This document shows positions 7,715 to 16,151 of a stretch of DNA of 64,000 nucleotides, in pieces. The notes below the pieces were generated by a model, which was given only the letters and a program-made list of their open reading frames with translations, was not told the DNA's origin and made no database searches. Position 1 is the stretch's first letter. Every line of letters begins with the position of its first letter. Location of the stretch: the NCBI RefSeq assembly GCF_900499005.1, contig NZ_LS991316.1, positions 889,823-953,822 of the forward strand. Reading direction: 5' to 3'. The position numbers were made by a program, and so were the translations under genes. This DNA comes from Actinomyces culturomici (GTDB lineage Bacteria; Actinomycetota; Actinomycetes; Actinomycetales; Actinomycetaceae).

Positions 7715-9298
7715 ATGAGCTCCGTCGCCGACATCCGCCCCTCCGTCGCCCCACTCCCCCTGTCCCTCGCCCTCGAGGGTATCGCGACCTCCGCGATCCT
7801 CTCGTCCGCGGGCGCTCCGCTCGACGACGCCGCGATCGGCGCGATCGAGGTGAGCGGCGCGACGGTGAGTTCGAACGACTGCGCGCCCGGCTGGATCTTC
7901 ATCGCGATCCCCGGACTCACCCAGCACGGCGTCCGCTTCGCTCGGGCCGCCCACGAGGCCGGGGCGACCGTTCTTCTCACCGACGACGAGGGCGCGGCGA
8001 AGGCGCGCGAGGACGGGATCGACATGCCCGCGGTCGTCGTCGAGGATCCGCGCTCGGCCGCCGCGATCCTCGCCCGCACGATCCTCGGCGCGCCGGCCGA
8101 GAGGCTCACGACCCTCGCCGTCACCGGAACGAACGGGAAGACGACGACGTCCTTCCTCATGCGCGCCGCTCTCGGCGTCGCATTCGACGACGCGGCCCTG
8201 TGCGGCACGGTCGAGACGCGGATCGGGTCGCTGCGCTTCCGCTCCGACCAGACGACCGCCGAGGCGCCCGTCGTTGAGCGCTTCCTCGCCCTGGCCCTCG
8301 AGAAGGGGCTCGGCGCCGCGGTCATCGAGACGAGTTCGCACGCCCTGAGCTTCGGACGGGTCGACGGCGTCGTCTTCGACGTCGCCGCCTTCACCAACCT
8401 CCAGCACGACCACCTCGACTACTACGGCGATATGGAGCACTACTTCGCCGCGAAGAAGGAGCTCTTCATGCCCGTCCACTCGAAGCGCGGCGTCGTTTGC
8501 GTCGACGACGAGTGGGGCAAGCGGCTCGCCGCCGAGGCCGAGGTCCCCGTCGTCACGGTCTCCGCCCTTACGGACGCCGAGGCCGACTGGCGCGTCGAGG
8601 ACGTCCATCCGGACACTTCGATCGGGCGCGTCGTCTTCGCCCTCGTCGATCCGGATGGGGCGCGCCACCGCGTCGAGATGCCGATCCTCGGGGACGTCAA
8701 CGTCCAGAACACCGCGGTCGCGGTCGTGTCCGTCGCCCAGCTCGGGTACGACGTCGACGCCGTCATCGAGGCGCTCGAGGGCGCCGAGCAGATCCCCGGG
8801 CGCATGGAGAAGGTCAACCCCGAGCCCGGCAACCAGCCGCTCGTCATCGTCGACTACGCGCACACCCCCGAAGCCCTCGAATGGACGCTCCGCTCGACCC
8901 GGGCGCTCACCGCGGGCGAGCTCCACATCGTCTTCGGAACCGACGGCGACCGCGACGCGTCGAAGCGCGAGGAGCTCGCCGCCATCGCCGCGCGCGAGGC
9001 GGACCGCCTGTGGGTGACCGACGAGAACCCGCACACCGAGGACCCCCAGTCGATCCGCGACTACCTCCTGCGCGGCATCGCCTCGGTCCGGCCCGACATG
9101 GCGGGCGTCGTCGAGACGACGACGTGCCGTCGCGACGCCGTGCGCCGCGCGATCCTCGCCGCCCGGCCCGGCGACACGGTGATCATCACCGGCAAGGGAG
9201 CCGAGTGGTACCAGGACATCGAGGGGATCAAGCACGAGTACAACGACGTCCCCGTCGCCCGCGAGGTCCTCAAGTACGACCTGCGCTCGCACGTGTGA
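7715..9298 (+). CDS. murE: UDP-N-acetylmuramoyl-tripeptide synthetase
   Basis: A 527-residue cytoplasmic Mur ligase that adds the third amino acid of the peptidoglycan stem. The ATP loop TGTNGKTT is at residues 137-144, the AAKKEL lysine region at 245-250, DYAHTPEAL at 380-388 and FGTDGDRD at 407-414. Where diaminopimelate-adding enzymes carry DNPR, this protein has ENPH (residues 437-440), so the basic residue that holds diaminopimelate is missing; L-lysine or L-ornithine is a more likely substrate, as in Actinomyces walls. It stands apart from any mra/dcw cluster, next to der. Confidence 0.93.
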   Translation: MSSVADIRPSVAPLPLSLALEGIATSAILSSAGAPLDDAAIGAIEVSGATVSSNDCAPGWIFIAIPGLTQHGVRFARAAHEAGATVLLTDDEGAAKAREDGIDMPAVVVEDPRSAAAILARTILGAPAERLTTLAVTGTNGKTTTSFLMRAALGVAFDDAALCGTVETRIGSLRFRSDQTTAEAPVVERFLALALEKGLGAAVIETSSHALSFGRVDGVVFDVAAFTNLQHDHLDYYGDMEHYFAAKKELFMPVHSKRGVVCVDDEWGKRLAAEAEVPVVTVSALTDAEADWRVEDVHPDTSIGRVVFALVDPDGARHRVEMPILGDVNVQNTAVAVVSVAQLGYDVDAVIEALEGAEQIPGRMEKVNPEPGNQPLVIVDYAHTPEALEWTLRSTRALTAGELHIVFGTDGDRDASKREELAAIAAREADRLWVTDENPHTEDPQSIRDYLLRGIASVRPDMAGVVETTTCRRDAVRRAILAARPGDTVIITGKGAEWYQDIEGIKHEYNDVPVAREVLKYDLRSHV

Positions 9299-9358
9299 GA
9301 TCCGCCCGGCGGACGGCCGGATCGCCGTTCGGCGCGGCCGTCCCCGTAGGATGGGCGG

Positions 9359-10870
9359 GTGACTGACGATTTCTCGCCCGAATACGCGCCCGAGACGGTG
9401 AACGACGACCTCGCCGAGGCTCTCTCCCCCGAGGAGACCGAGCTGCGCGCCGCCCAGATGCGGCGCAACCTCGAGCTCTTCGACCTCGACGAGGAGGATC
9501 TCGCCCTCCTCGACTCCGATGCCGAGGACCTCCGGGACGAGGGACCCGAGGCCGGTCTCCCCGTCCTCGCGATCGTCGGGCGGCCCAACGTCGGCAAGTC
9601 GACCCTCGTCAACCGGATCCTCGGTCGGCGCGAGGCCGTCGTCCAGGACACCCCGGGCGTCACCCGCGACCGCGTCTCCTACCCCGCCGAATGGGCGGGG
9701 CGCGACTTCACGGTCGTCGACACCGGCGGCTGGGAGGTCGACGTCAAGGGCATCGATCGGTCCGTCGCCGAGCAGGCGGAGATCGCCGTCGACCTCGCCG
9801 ACGCCGTCCTCCTCGTCCTCGACGCGACCGTCGGCGTCACCGCCTCCGACGAGCGGATCGTCGAGATGCTCCGCTCGAAGGGCAAGCCGGTCGTCCTCGC
9901 CGCGAACAAGGTCGACTCCCCCATGCAGGAGGCGGACGCCGCCTACCTGTGGAGCCTCGGCATGGGCGAGCCCCACCCGATCTCCGCGCTCCACGGCCGC
10001 GGCACCGGAGACCTCCTCGACGCCGTGCTCGAGGTCCTTCCCGCTCAGTCCGCCGTCGCGACCGCCCTGCCGAAGGGCGGGCCGCGCCGCGTCGCCCTCG
10101 TCGGCCGTCCGAACGTCGGCAAGTCCTCGCTCCTCAACGCCCTCGCGCGCGCCGAGCGCGTCGTCGTCGACGACCTCGCGGGCACGACCCGCGATCCCGT
10201 CGACGAGCTCGTCGAGCTCGACGGGCGCCTCTGGTGGTTCGTCGACACCGCCGGCATCCGCCGCAAGATGCACCGGACGACCGGCGCCGACTACTACGCG
10301 TCGATCCGCACGCAGGCCGCCCTCGAGAAGGCCGAGGTCGCCCTCGTCCTCTTCGACGGCTCCCAGCCGCTCACCGAGCAGGACGTCCGCGTCGTCCAGC
10401 AGGTCGTCGACGCCGGCCGCGCCCTCGTCATCGTGACGAACAAGTGGGACCTCGTCGACGAGGAGCGCCAGAAGGAGATCAAGTCCGAGATCGAGCGCGA
10501 GCTCGTCCAGGTCGGCTGGGCCCCGCGGATCAACCTCTCGGCGAAGACCGCCTGGCACACGAACCGCATCGCCCGCGCGCTCGACACCGCGTTCGAGGGC
10601 TGGGAGACCCGTATCCCGACCGGGCGCCTCAACGCCTTCCTCGGCCAGCTCGTCGCCGCGCACCCGCATCCGCTGCGCGGCGGCAAGCAACCGCGCATCC
10701 TGTTCGGCACGCAGGCGCAGAGCCGCCCGCCCCGCTTCGTCCTCTTCACGACCGGCTTCCTCGACCCGGGCTACCGCCGCTTCATCGAGCGGCGCCTCCG
10801 CGAGGAGTTCGGCTTCGAGGGCACCCCCATCCAACTCTCGATGCGCGTGCGCGAGCGCAGGAGGAAGTGA
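9359..10870 (+). CDS. der: Ribosome-assembly GTPase Der (EngA)
   Basis: 503 residues with the tandem GTPase domains unique to Der and a KH-like C-terminal domain. Domain 1 has [12 protein letters not shown] and DTGGWE, domain 2 [20 protein letters not shown] and TNKWD. It matures the 50S ribosomal subunit. About 70 acidic residues precede the first G domain, as in other actinobacteria. The start is GTG. In many actinobacteria der directly follows cmk; here cmk is 22.6 kb away on the opposite strand. Confidence 0.96.
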   Translation: MTDDFSPEYAPETVNDDLAEALSPEETELRAAQMRRNLELFDLDEEDLALLDSDAEDLRDEGPEAGLPVLAIVGRPNVGKSTLVNRILGRREAVVQDTPGVTRDRVSYPAEWAGRDFTVVDTGGWEVDVKGIDRSVAEQAEIAVDLADAVLLVLDATVGVTASDERIVEMLRSKGKPVVLAANKVDSPMQEADAAYLWSLGMGEPHPISALHGRGTGDLLDAVLEVLPAQSAVATALPKGGPRRVALVGRPNVGKSSLLNALARAERVVVDDLAGTTRDPVDELVELDGRLWWFVDTAGIRRKMHRTTGADYYASIRTQAALEKAEVALVLFDGSQPLTEQDVRVVQQVVDAGRALVIVTNKWDLVDEERQKEIKSEIERELVQVGWAPRINLSAKTAWHTNRIARALDTAFEGWETRIPTGRLNAFLGQLVAAHPHPLRGGKQPRILFGTQAQSRPPRFVLFTTGFLDPGYRRFIERRLREEFGFEGTPIQLSMRVRERRRK

Positions 10871-10871
10871 C

Positions 10872-12371
10872 ATGAGCGACCACGGCTTCCAGCTCATCGC
10901 CATCGCGATCTACTTCGCGATGATGCTCTCGATCGGCTGGTACGCGTACCGGCGGACCCGGAGTTTCGACGGGTACATGCTCGCCGAGCGCGGCCTCTCC
11001 CCCGTCGTCGCCGCCCTGTCCGCGAACGCGGCGGACATGTCGGCGTGGCTCCTCATGGGCCTGCCCGGCGCGATCTACGCCTCCGGCCTCTACGAGTCGT
11101 GGATCGCGATCGACCTCACGATCGGCGCGTGGCTCAACTGGAAGTTCGTCGCCCCGCGCCTGCGCGCGTACTCGGAGATCGCGGAGAACTCGATCACGAT
11201 CCCGTCCTTCCTCGCCAACCGTCACGGCGAGGGCGGCAGGCCGCTGCGGATCGCGGCGGCGCTCGTCATCCTCGTCTTCTTCACCTTCTACGTGTCCTCC
11301 GGCATGGTCGCCGCCGGCAAGTTCTTCGAGGCGAGCTTCGGGCTCCACTACCTCGTCGGCATGCTCATCGTCGCCGCGATCACCCTCGTCTACACGGCCT
11401 TCGGCGGCTTCCTCGGCGCGACCCTCACGGACGTCGCCCAGGGACTCCTCATGCTCGCCGCTCTCATCTGCGTCCCCGTCGTCGCCCTCGTCGACCTCGG
11501 CGGCTTCGGCCCCGCGGCCGATGCGATGCGGGCGATCAACCCCGACGCCCTCAACCTCTTCGCCGGCTGGCACGACAAGGGTCCGCTCCTGTGGATCATC
11601 GGCGTCATCTCGACGGCCGCCTGGGGCCTCGGCTACTTCGGTCAGCCGCACATCATCGTCCGCTTCATGGCGCTGCGCTCCCCGCGCGAGGCGGCCGTCG
11701 CCCGCCGGATCTCGTTCCTCTGGATGGTCGCGACCGCCTTCGGCGCGATCTCGACCGCGCTCATCGCCATCGGCTGCATCGGCCGGCACCCCGAGTTCAC
11801 CCTCTCCGATCCGGAGACCGTGTTCCTCACGATGTCGAGGATCTTCCTCCACCCCTTCGTCGCGGGCTTCATCCTCGCCGCCGTCCTCGCGGCGATCATG
11901 TCGACGATGTCGAGCCAGCTCGTCGTCTGCTCCTCCGCCCTCGTCGAGGATCTCCTCGCCCTCACGGGGCGCGTGTGGTCGCCCCAGCGCAAGCTGTTCC
12001 TCGGCCGCGTCGGCGTCCTCATCGTCGCGCTCGTCGCGATGATGCTCGCCCTCGACAAGAACAACGCGATCCTCGGGCTCGTCGCCTTCGCCTGGGCGGG
12101 ATTCGGCGCGTCCTTCGGACCGCTCCTCCTCCTCAGCCTCTACTGGAGGCGCCTCACGTCGACCGGAGCCTTCGCCGGCCTCGTCTCCGGCGCGGTGATG
12201 ACCTACGTGTGGGGCACGGTCGACGTCCTGTCGAACGCGATGTACGAGATCGTCCCCGGCTTCCTCCTCAACCTCGTCGTCGCGGTCCTCGTGTCGCGCC
12301 GGACCTGGCGGCCGAATCCGGAGGTCGACGCCCAGTTCGACGCCATGGAGAAGGCGCTCTCCAGGAGCTGA
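10872..12371 (+). CDS. putP: Sodium/proline-type solute symporter (SSS family)
   Basis: A 499-residue inner-membrane protein with the 12-13 hydrophobic helices of the solute:sodium symporter family. The signature SANAADMSAWLLMGLPGA near residue 50 and YTAFGGFLGATLTDVAQG near 175 are typical of PutP. It starts one base after the der stop with an AGGAGG site inside the der 3' end, so it is probably cotranscribed. Proline is the most likely substrate; pantothenate or another solute cannot be excluded. Confidence 0.9.
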   Translation: MSDHGFQLIAIAIYFAMMLSIGWYAYRRTRSFDGYMLAERGLSPVVAALSANAADMSAWLLMGLPGAIYASGLYESWIAIDLTIGAWLNWKFVAPRLRAYSEIAENSITIPSFLANRHGEGGRPLRIAAALVILVFFTFYVSSGMVAAGKFFEASFGLHYLVGMLIVAAITLVYTAFGGFLGATLTDVAQGLLMLAALICVPVVALVDLGGFGPAADAMRAINPDALNLFAGWHDKGPLLWIIGVISTAAWGLGYFGQPHIIVRFMALRSPREAAVARRISFLWMVATAFGAISTALIAIGCIGRHPEFTLSDPETVFLTMSRIFLHPFVAGFILAAVLAAIMSTMSSQLVVCSSALVEDLLALTGRVWSPQRKLFLGRVGVLIVALVAMMLALDKNNAILGLVAFAWAGFGASFGPLLLLSLYWRRLTSTGAFAGLVSGAVMTYVWGTVDVLSNAMYEIVPGFLLNLVVAVLVSRRTWRPNPEVDAQFDAMEKALSRS

Positions 12372-12462
12372 GCCCCGACCTCGTCGATCCTGCTGCGCGG
12401 CGGCGGCCGCGGGGCCATGATGGAACGCGCCCGGGCGCCCGGGCCCGACTCCAGGAGGCCCC

Positions 12463-13441
12463 ATGACCACCCACCGCGACGAGGCGGGACGCCTCATCGT
12501 CACCGCCCACGCAGAGGCCGTCGAGGTCGCGACCTCGCCCGAGGTCTTCTCCTCGAAGGTCTCGCGATTCCTCCAGGTGCCCAACGGGCTCGATGGCGCC
12601 GAGCACGCCGAGATGCGGCGGATCCTCGACCCCTTCCTCGACGCGGAGACGATCGGCCGCGCCGAACCCGCCCTCGCCGAGGTCGCGCGCGAGGTCGTCG
12701 CGTGGCTGCCCGAGGGAGTCGTCGACGCGGTGACCGGATTCGGGTCGCTCTTCGCGGTCCGGGGAGCTCGAGCGGACGCGCGCGGTCGCCGAGCGCTTCG
12801 ACGCGATCATCCGCTCGCTCCTCGAGGAGCGGCGCGCGCCGGGAGTCCCCCGCGACCTCACGACGGATCTCATGGCGGTGACGAAGGAGGACGGGACTCC
12901 CCTGTCGGACGCCGAGCTCGTCTCGATCCTGCGGAACTGGCCGGGCGGGGACCTCGGGTCGCTCGCGCTCTGCCTCGGCGTCCTCGTCGCCCGGCTCATC
13001 GCCCACCCTGAGGACCAGGACGCGTGGCGCGCCGCCGACGACGCGACGCTCGACACCTTCATCGACGAAGCCCTCCGCATCGACGACCCCTTCACGTCGA
13101 ATCGCCGGGTCGCCGCGTGCCCGCACATGCTCGGCGAGCACGCCCTCGAGACCGGAGACCGTCTCGTCATCCACTGGACGAGCGCGAACCGGGACCCCGA
13201 GGCCTTCGGCGATCCCGACGAGTTCCGACCGGCCGAGAACGCGGCGAAGAACCTTGTCTACGGGATCGGCCCCCACGTCTGCCCGGGTCGCGGCCTCGCG
13301 ACGACCGAATTGAGGGTGGCGATCCGGGCGCTCCTCGATCGATTCGACCTCGCCGAGGGTGGTGCGGGTACGAGGGCGAGCGAGCCCCTCGGCGGATGGG
13401 AGTCGATGCCCGTGCGCCTGCTCGCCCGCTCGCGCTCCTGA
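12463..13441 (+). pseudogene. Cytochrome P450 pseudogene (internal deletion and frameshift)
   Basis: The N-terminal part reads in one frame from ATG 12463 (SD AGGAGG) to FGSLFAVR at about 12760. Sequence resuming with ELERTRAVAERFDAIIRSLL is in another frame and continues to 13441. The two parts together look like one P450: NGLDGAEHAEMRRI, the I-helix region LRNWPGGDLGS, ExxR as EALR, and the haem loop YGIGPHVCPGRGLA. About 30 residues expected between FAVR and ELE are missing, so the lesion is a deletion with a net frame change near 12,760. Unlikely to be functional unless the sequence is wrong there. Confidence 0.82.
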
Positions 13442-13450
13442 GGCGCCACG

Positions 13451-13471
13451 GCCCCGGGGACGCCCCGGGGC
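13451..13471. terminator. GC-rich hairpin terminator
   Basis: GCCCCGGGG and CCCCGGGGC with a 3-nt loop, 10 bp after the P450 stop and before the ApbE remnant on the other strand. Possible bidirectional terminator. Confidence 0.55.
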
Positions 13472-13486
13472 GCGTGCGCCGCGTTC

Positions 13487-13800
13487 TCAGGCGGCCGGTC
13501 GGCAGGATCCGAGGCGGAGGAGCTCGTCGCCCTCGATGACGATCGCGCCCCAGCGCGAGACTGGCCGGAATGCCGAGACGTCGGCGTTGGCGAAATCCGT
13601 GAACCAACGGGCCCCCTCGCGCCCGTCGACGAGCAGCGCGGTCGCAAGGGCATCGGCGAGGCCCGCGTCCGGCCCGACGACGGTCGCCTGGCGGGCCCGT
13701 GAGCCGAGGCCCATGCGGCCGGTGACGTGCCCGGTCTGCTGGGCGTAGCCGGAGGTCGCGACGGCCCCCTTCGCTCCCTCGGCGTCGACGAGGGGCGCGG
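13487..13800 (-). pseudogene. ApbE (FAD:protein FMN transferase) C-terminal remnant
   Basis: About 100 residues on the minus strand resemble the C-terminus of ApbE: AVATSGYAQQTGHVTGRMGL, then QATVVGPDAGLADALATALL and WGAIVIEGDEL up to a stop. ApbE proteins attach FMN to flavoproteins. The N-terminal two thirds, including the FAD-binding region, are gone and the region runs straight into the upstream sequence of ogt, so this is a deletion remnant. Confidence 0.72.
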
Positions 13801-13871
13801 CGTCGCCCGTCGCCCGGGAGGGCCTACGCTCGTCCCCGTGGCGCCGAGGGCGCCGAGGAAGGAAGAGTCTC

Positions 13872-14378
13872 ATGCTGCAGTGGACGACGACGTCGACGCC
13901 CATCGGGGACGTCCTGCTCGTAGCGACGGATGAGGGACTCGTCCGCGTCGCCTTCGCCCTCGAAGGATTCGACGAGGTCCGCGCACGGGTCGCCGAGCGC
14001 CTCGGCGAGGAGCCGGTCGAGAACGCCGAGGCCCTCGCGGGAGCCGTGACCCAGCTCGGCGAGTACTTCACGGGTGCGCGCCGCGCGTTCGACCTTCCCC
14101 TCGATTGGTCGCTCTCCTCCGGCTTCTACGCCGAGGTCGAGCGCCTCCTTCCCGAGATCCCCTACGGGACGACGCTCACGTACTCGGGGCTCGCTGAGAA
14201 GGCGGGACGACCGAGGGCCCATCGCGCCGCCGCCTCGGCCTGCGCGCGCAATCCGCTTCCCCTCGTCGTGCCCTGCCACCGAGTGACCCGACGGGACGGA
14301 TCCTTCGGCGGGTACCTCGGAGGGCTCGACGCGAAGCGGTACCTCCTCGACTTCGAGGCCGGTCGACTCCCCTCCTGA
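13872..14378 (+). CDS. ogt: Methylated-DNA--protein-cysteine methyltransferase
   Basis: A 168-residue DNA-repair protein that moves the alkyl group from O6-alkylguanine to its own cysteine. The active-site motif VPCHRV is near residue 135, preceded by the helix-turn-helix segment YGTTLTYSGLAEKAGRPRAHRAAASA and followed by GSFGGYLGGLDAKRYLLDFE. Length is normal. GGAAGGA lies about 10 nt before the ATG. Alone in its transcription unit; remnants of other genes surround it. Confidence 0.95.
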   Translation: MLQWTTTSTPIGDVLLVATDEGLVRVAFALEGFDEVRARVAERLGEEPVENAEALAGAVTQLGEYFTGARRAFDLPLDWSLSSGFYAEVERLLPEIPYGTTLTYSGLAEKAGRPRAHRAAASACARNPLPLVVPCHRVTRRDGSFGGYLGGLDAKRYLLDFEAGRLPS

Positions 14379-14385
14379 GGTTCGC

Positions 14386-14448
14386 CGCCCCGCCCTCGTC
14401 GATTCCGCATCCTCCGCCCTCGTCCTCCTTCGCGATCGACGAGGGCGG
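14386..14448. repeat. Intergenic inverted repeat carrying the CGCCCTCGTCGAT motif
   Basis: CCGCCCTCGTCGAT (14390-14403) and ATCGACGAGGGCGG (14435-14448) form a perfect 14-bp inverted repeat with a 31-nt spacer just after ogt. The left arm lies within an 18-mer (14386-14403) that recurs identically at 39423-39440 before tkt. May act as a terminator or as a dispersed intergenic element. Confidence 0.6.
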
Positions 14449-14471
14449 ACGCGCATTCCCTTCCCATCGGG

Positions 14472-14487
14472 CTATACATGCGTATAG
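14472..14487 (+). promoter_or_regulatory. Palindromic operator before the TetR gene
   Basis: CTATAC-ATGC-GTATAG is an inverted repeat with perfect 6-bp arms ending 10 bp before the TetR start codon, in a locally AT-richer stretch. Typical of TetR autoregulatory operators, probably controlling the exporter operon; inferred. Confidence 0.6.
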
Positions 14488-14497
14488 CGTTTGAGAC

Positions 14498-15178
14498 ATG
14501 CGTTCAACAGCGATCGCAGGGGACCGGCCGGCCGCCGATCTCACCGCGCAGGCGCGCATCCGCGACGCCGCCATTTCGGCGTTCGCGCACGAGGGCTTCG
14601 GCGCCTCCGTGCGGACGATCGCCGAGCGCGCCAGGGTCTCCCCCGGCCTCATCACCCACCACTTCGGCTCGAAGGCGGGACTGCGCGCCGACTGCGACGC
14701 CGAGGTCCTCCGCCGCTACATGGAGATCGAATCCACCGGCATCGACCGGCCGACCGCCTATCTCCTCGACTTCCTCGCCGTGCCCGGCCCGATGGCCGAG
14801 CTCCTCGTCTACATGCTGCGCGCGATCGGCGACGGAGGCGCGCCCGCGAGGGAGTTCCTCGATCGGCTTGTCGACTCCATGCGCGAGCCGATGCGCCTCA
14901 GCGTCGAGGCGGGGCTCATCAGGCCCTCGAGGGACGAGGAGGCGCGACTGCGCTACCTCGCCGCACAGGGCATGGGCGCGCTGCTCATCCGCTTCCTCAC
15001 CGCCCCCGATCAGTCGCCCGACGCCTTCGTCGCGTCCCTGTCCGACGTGCGCTCCGACGAGATCCTCCCCTCGCTCGAGCTCTACACCGAGGGGCTCCTC
15101 GCCGACCCCTCGGTGCTCGACCAGTACCTCGCCCACATCGCCTCCGCCGACTCGCGCGGAGGCGCCCATCCGGAGTAG
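14498..15178 (+). CDS. TetR/AcrR-family regulator of the adjacent ABC exporter
   Basis: 226 residues with an N-terminal TetR helix-turn-helix (about residues 15-62: AAISAFAHEGFGASVRTIAE, SPGLITHHFGSKAGL) and a TetR_C-like ligand domain. The gene starts right after a palindrome likely to be its operator and ends 43 bp before an ABC ATPase gene. TetR plus two-gene ABC-2 exporter is a common arrangement in which the exported drug is the inducer; the ligand here is unknown. Confidence 0.9.
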   Translation: MRSTAIAGDRPAADLTAQARIRDAAISAFAHEGFGASVRTIAERARVSPGLITHHFGSKAGLRADCDAEVLRRYMEIESTGIDRPTAYLLDFLAVPGPMAELLVYMLRAIGDGGAPAREFLDRLVDSMREPMRLSVEAGLIRPSRDEEARLRYLAAQGMGALLIRFLTAPDQSPDAFVASLSDVRSDEILPSLELYTEGLLADPSVLDQYLAHIASADSRGGAHPE

Positions 15179-15221
15179 GCGATTCCGCCTCCCCGCCCGC
15201 CCATGAGAGAAGGAGGACCCC

Positions 15222-16151
15222 GTGTCCCCTGCAGAATCCGCGATCACCGTTCGCGGCCTCGTGAAGAACTTCGGAAAGGTCCGCGCGCTGCGCGGCCTCG
15301 ACCTCGACGTGCCCGCCGGCTCCGTCACCGGGTTCCTCGGGCCCAACGGATCGGGCAAGACGACGACGATCCGCATCCTCCTCGGCCTCCTCAAGGCCGA
15401 CGGCGGGTCCGCAACCCTCCTCGGCGGCGATCCCTGGAAGGACGCCGTGCGACTCCACCGCTCCCTCGCGTACGTGCCCGGCGACGTCACGCTCTGGCCG
15501 AACCTCACAGGCGGCGAGGCGATCGACATCCTCGTCCGCCTCTCCGGTCCCCTCGAGCCGAAGCGGCGCGAGGCGATGCTCGAGCGCTTCGAGCTCGATC
15601 CGTCGAAGAAGGCGCGCACCTACTCGAAGGGCAACCGTCAGAAGGTCGCCCTCGTCGCCGCGCTCGCCTCGCGCGCCGAGCTCCTCATCCTCGACGAGCC
15701 GACGAGCGGCCTCGATCCCCTCATGGAGGCGGCCTTCCAGGAATCGATCCGCGAGCTGAAGTCCGAGGGCCGCTCCGTCCTCCTCTCGAGCCACATCTTC
15801 TCCGAGGTCGAGAAGCTCGCCGACACCGTCGCGATCATCCGCGAGGGCGCGACGGTGGAGTCCGGGACGATGGCGGAGCTCCGTCACCTCACCCGCACGC
15901 AGGTGAGCCTCGTTCTCGCCCAGGATCCCTCCCCGCTCGCCTCGATGCCCGAGGTCCACGATCTCGAGGTCGAGGGGGATCGTGCGACCTTCGCCGTCGA
16001 CGAGGCGGACCTCCCGACGGTCCTCGCCGCCGCATCGGCGCTCGGGCCGTCCTCGATCGTCGCGAACCCGCCCTCGCTCGAGGAGCTCTTCCTCCGCCAC
16101 TACGGCGACGAGCTCGCGGCCCTCGGCACTGGGAACGGAGGCGCGCGATGA
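15222..16151 (+). CDS. ABC exporter ATP-binding protein
   Basis: 309 residues. Walker A is GPNGSGKTTT near residue 44, the signature region reads YSKGNRQKVALVAAL, Walker B LLILDEPTSGLDP, and the H-loop SSHIFSEVEKLAD. The last 80 residues are the C-terminal extension of multidrug (DrrA-like) ATPases. GTG start with AGGAGG. The stop overlaps the permease start by 4 nt. It energises the partner permease in the inner membrane. Confidence 0.93.
   Translation: MSPAESAITVRGLVKNFGKVRALRGLDLDVPAGSVTGFLGPNGSGKTTTIRILLGLLKADGGSATLLGGDPWKDAVRLHRSLAYVPGDVTLWPNLTGGEAIDILVRLSGPLEPKRREAMLERFELDPSKKARTYSKGNRQKVALVAALASRAELLILDEPTSGLDPLMEAAFQESIRELKSEGRSVLLSSHIFSEVEKLADTVAIIREGATVESGTMAELRHLTRTQVSLVLAQDPSPLASMPEVHDLEVEGDRATFAVDEADLPTVLAAASALGPSSIVANPPSLEELFLRHYGDELAALGTGNGGAR

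Noticed and set aside
5136-7718. A long plus-strand frame antisense to pepN
   Set aside because: Same codon-bias artefact; PepN on the other strand has GAMEN and HExxH.
7502-10903. A frame of over 1100 codons antisense to murE and der
   Set aside because: Low-complexity, no start signal, and overlaps two fully motif-supported genes.
10782-12584. A 600-codon frame antisense to putP
   Set aside because: Charged low-complexity translation; the plus strand encodes a clear symporter.
14162-14655. Minus-strand genes opposite ogt and the TetR start
   Set aside because: Arg/Ala-rich translations without domains, overlapping genes with clear signatures.
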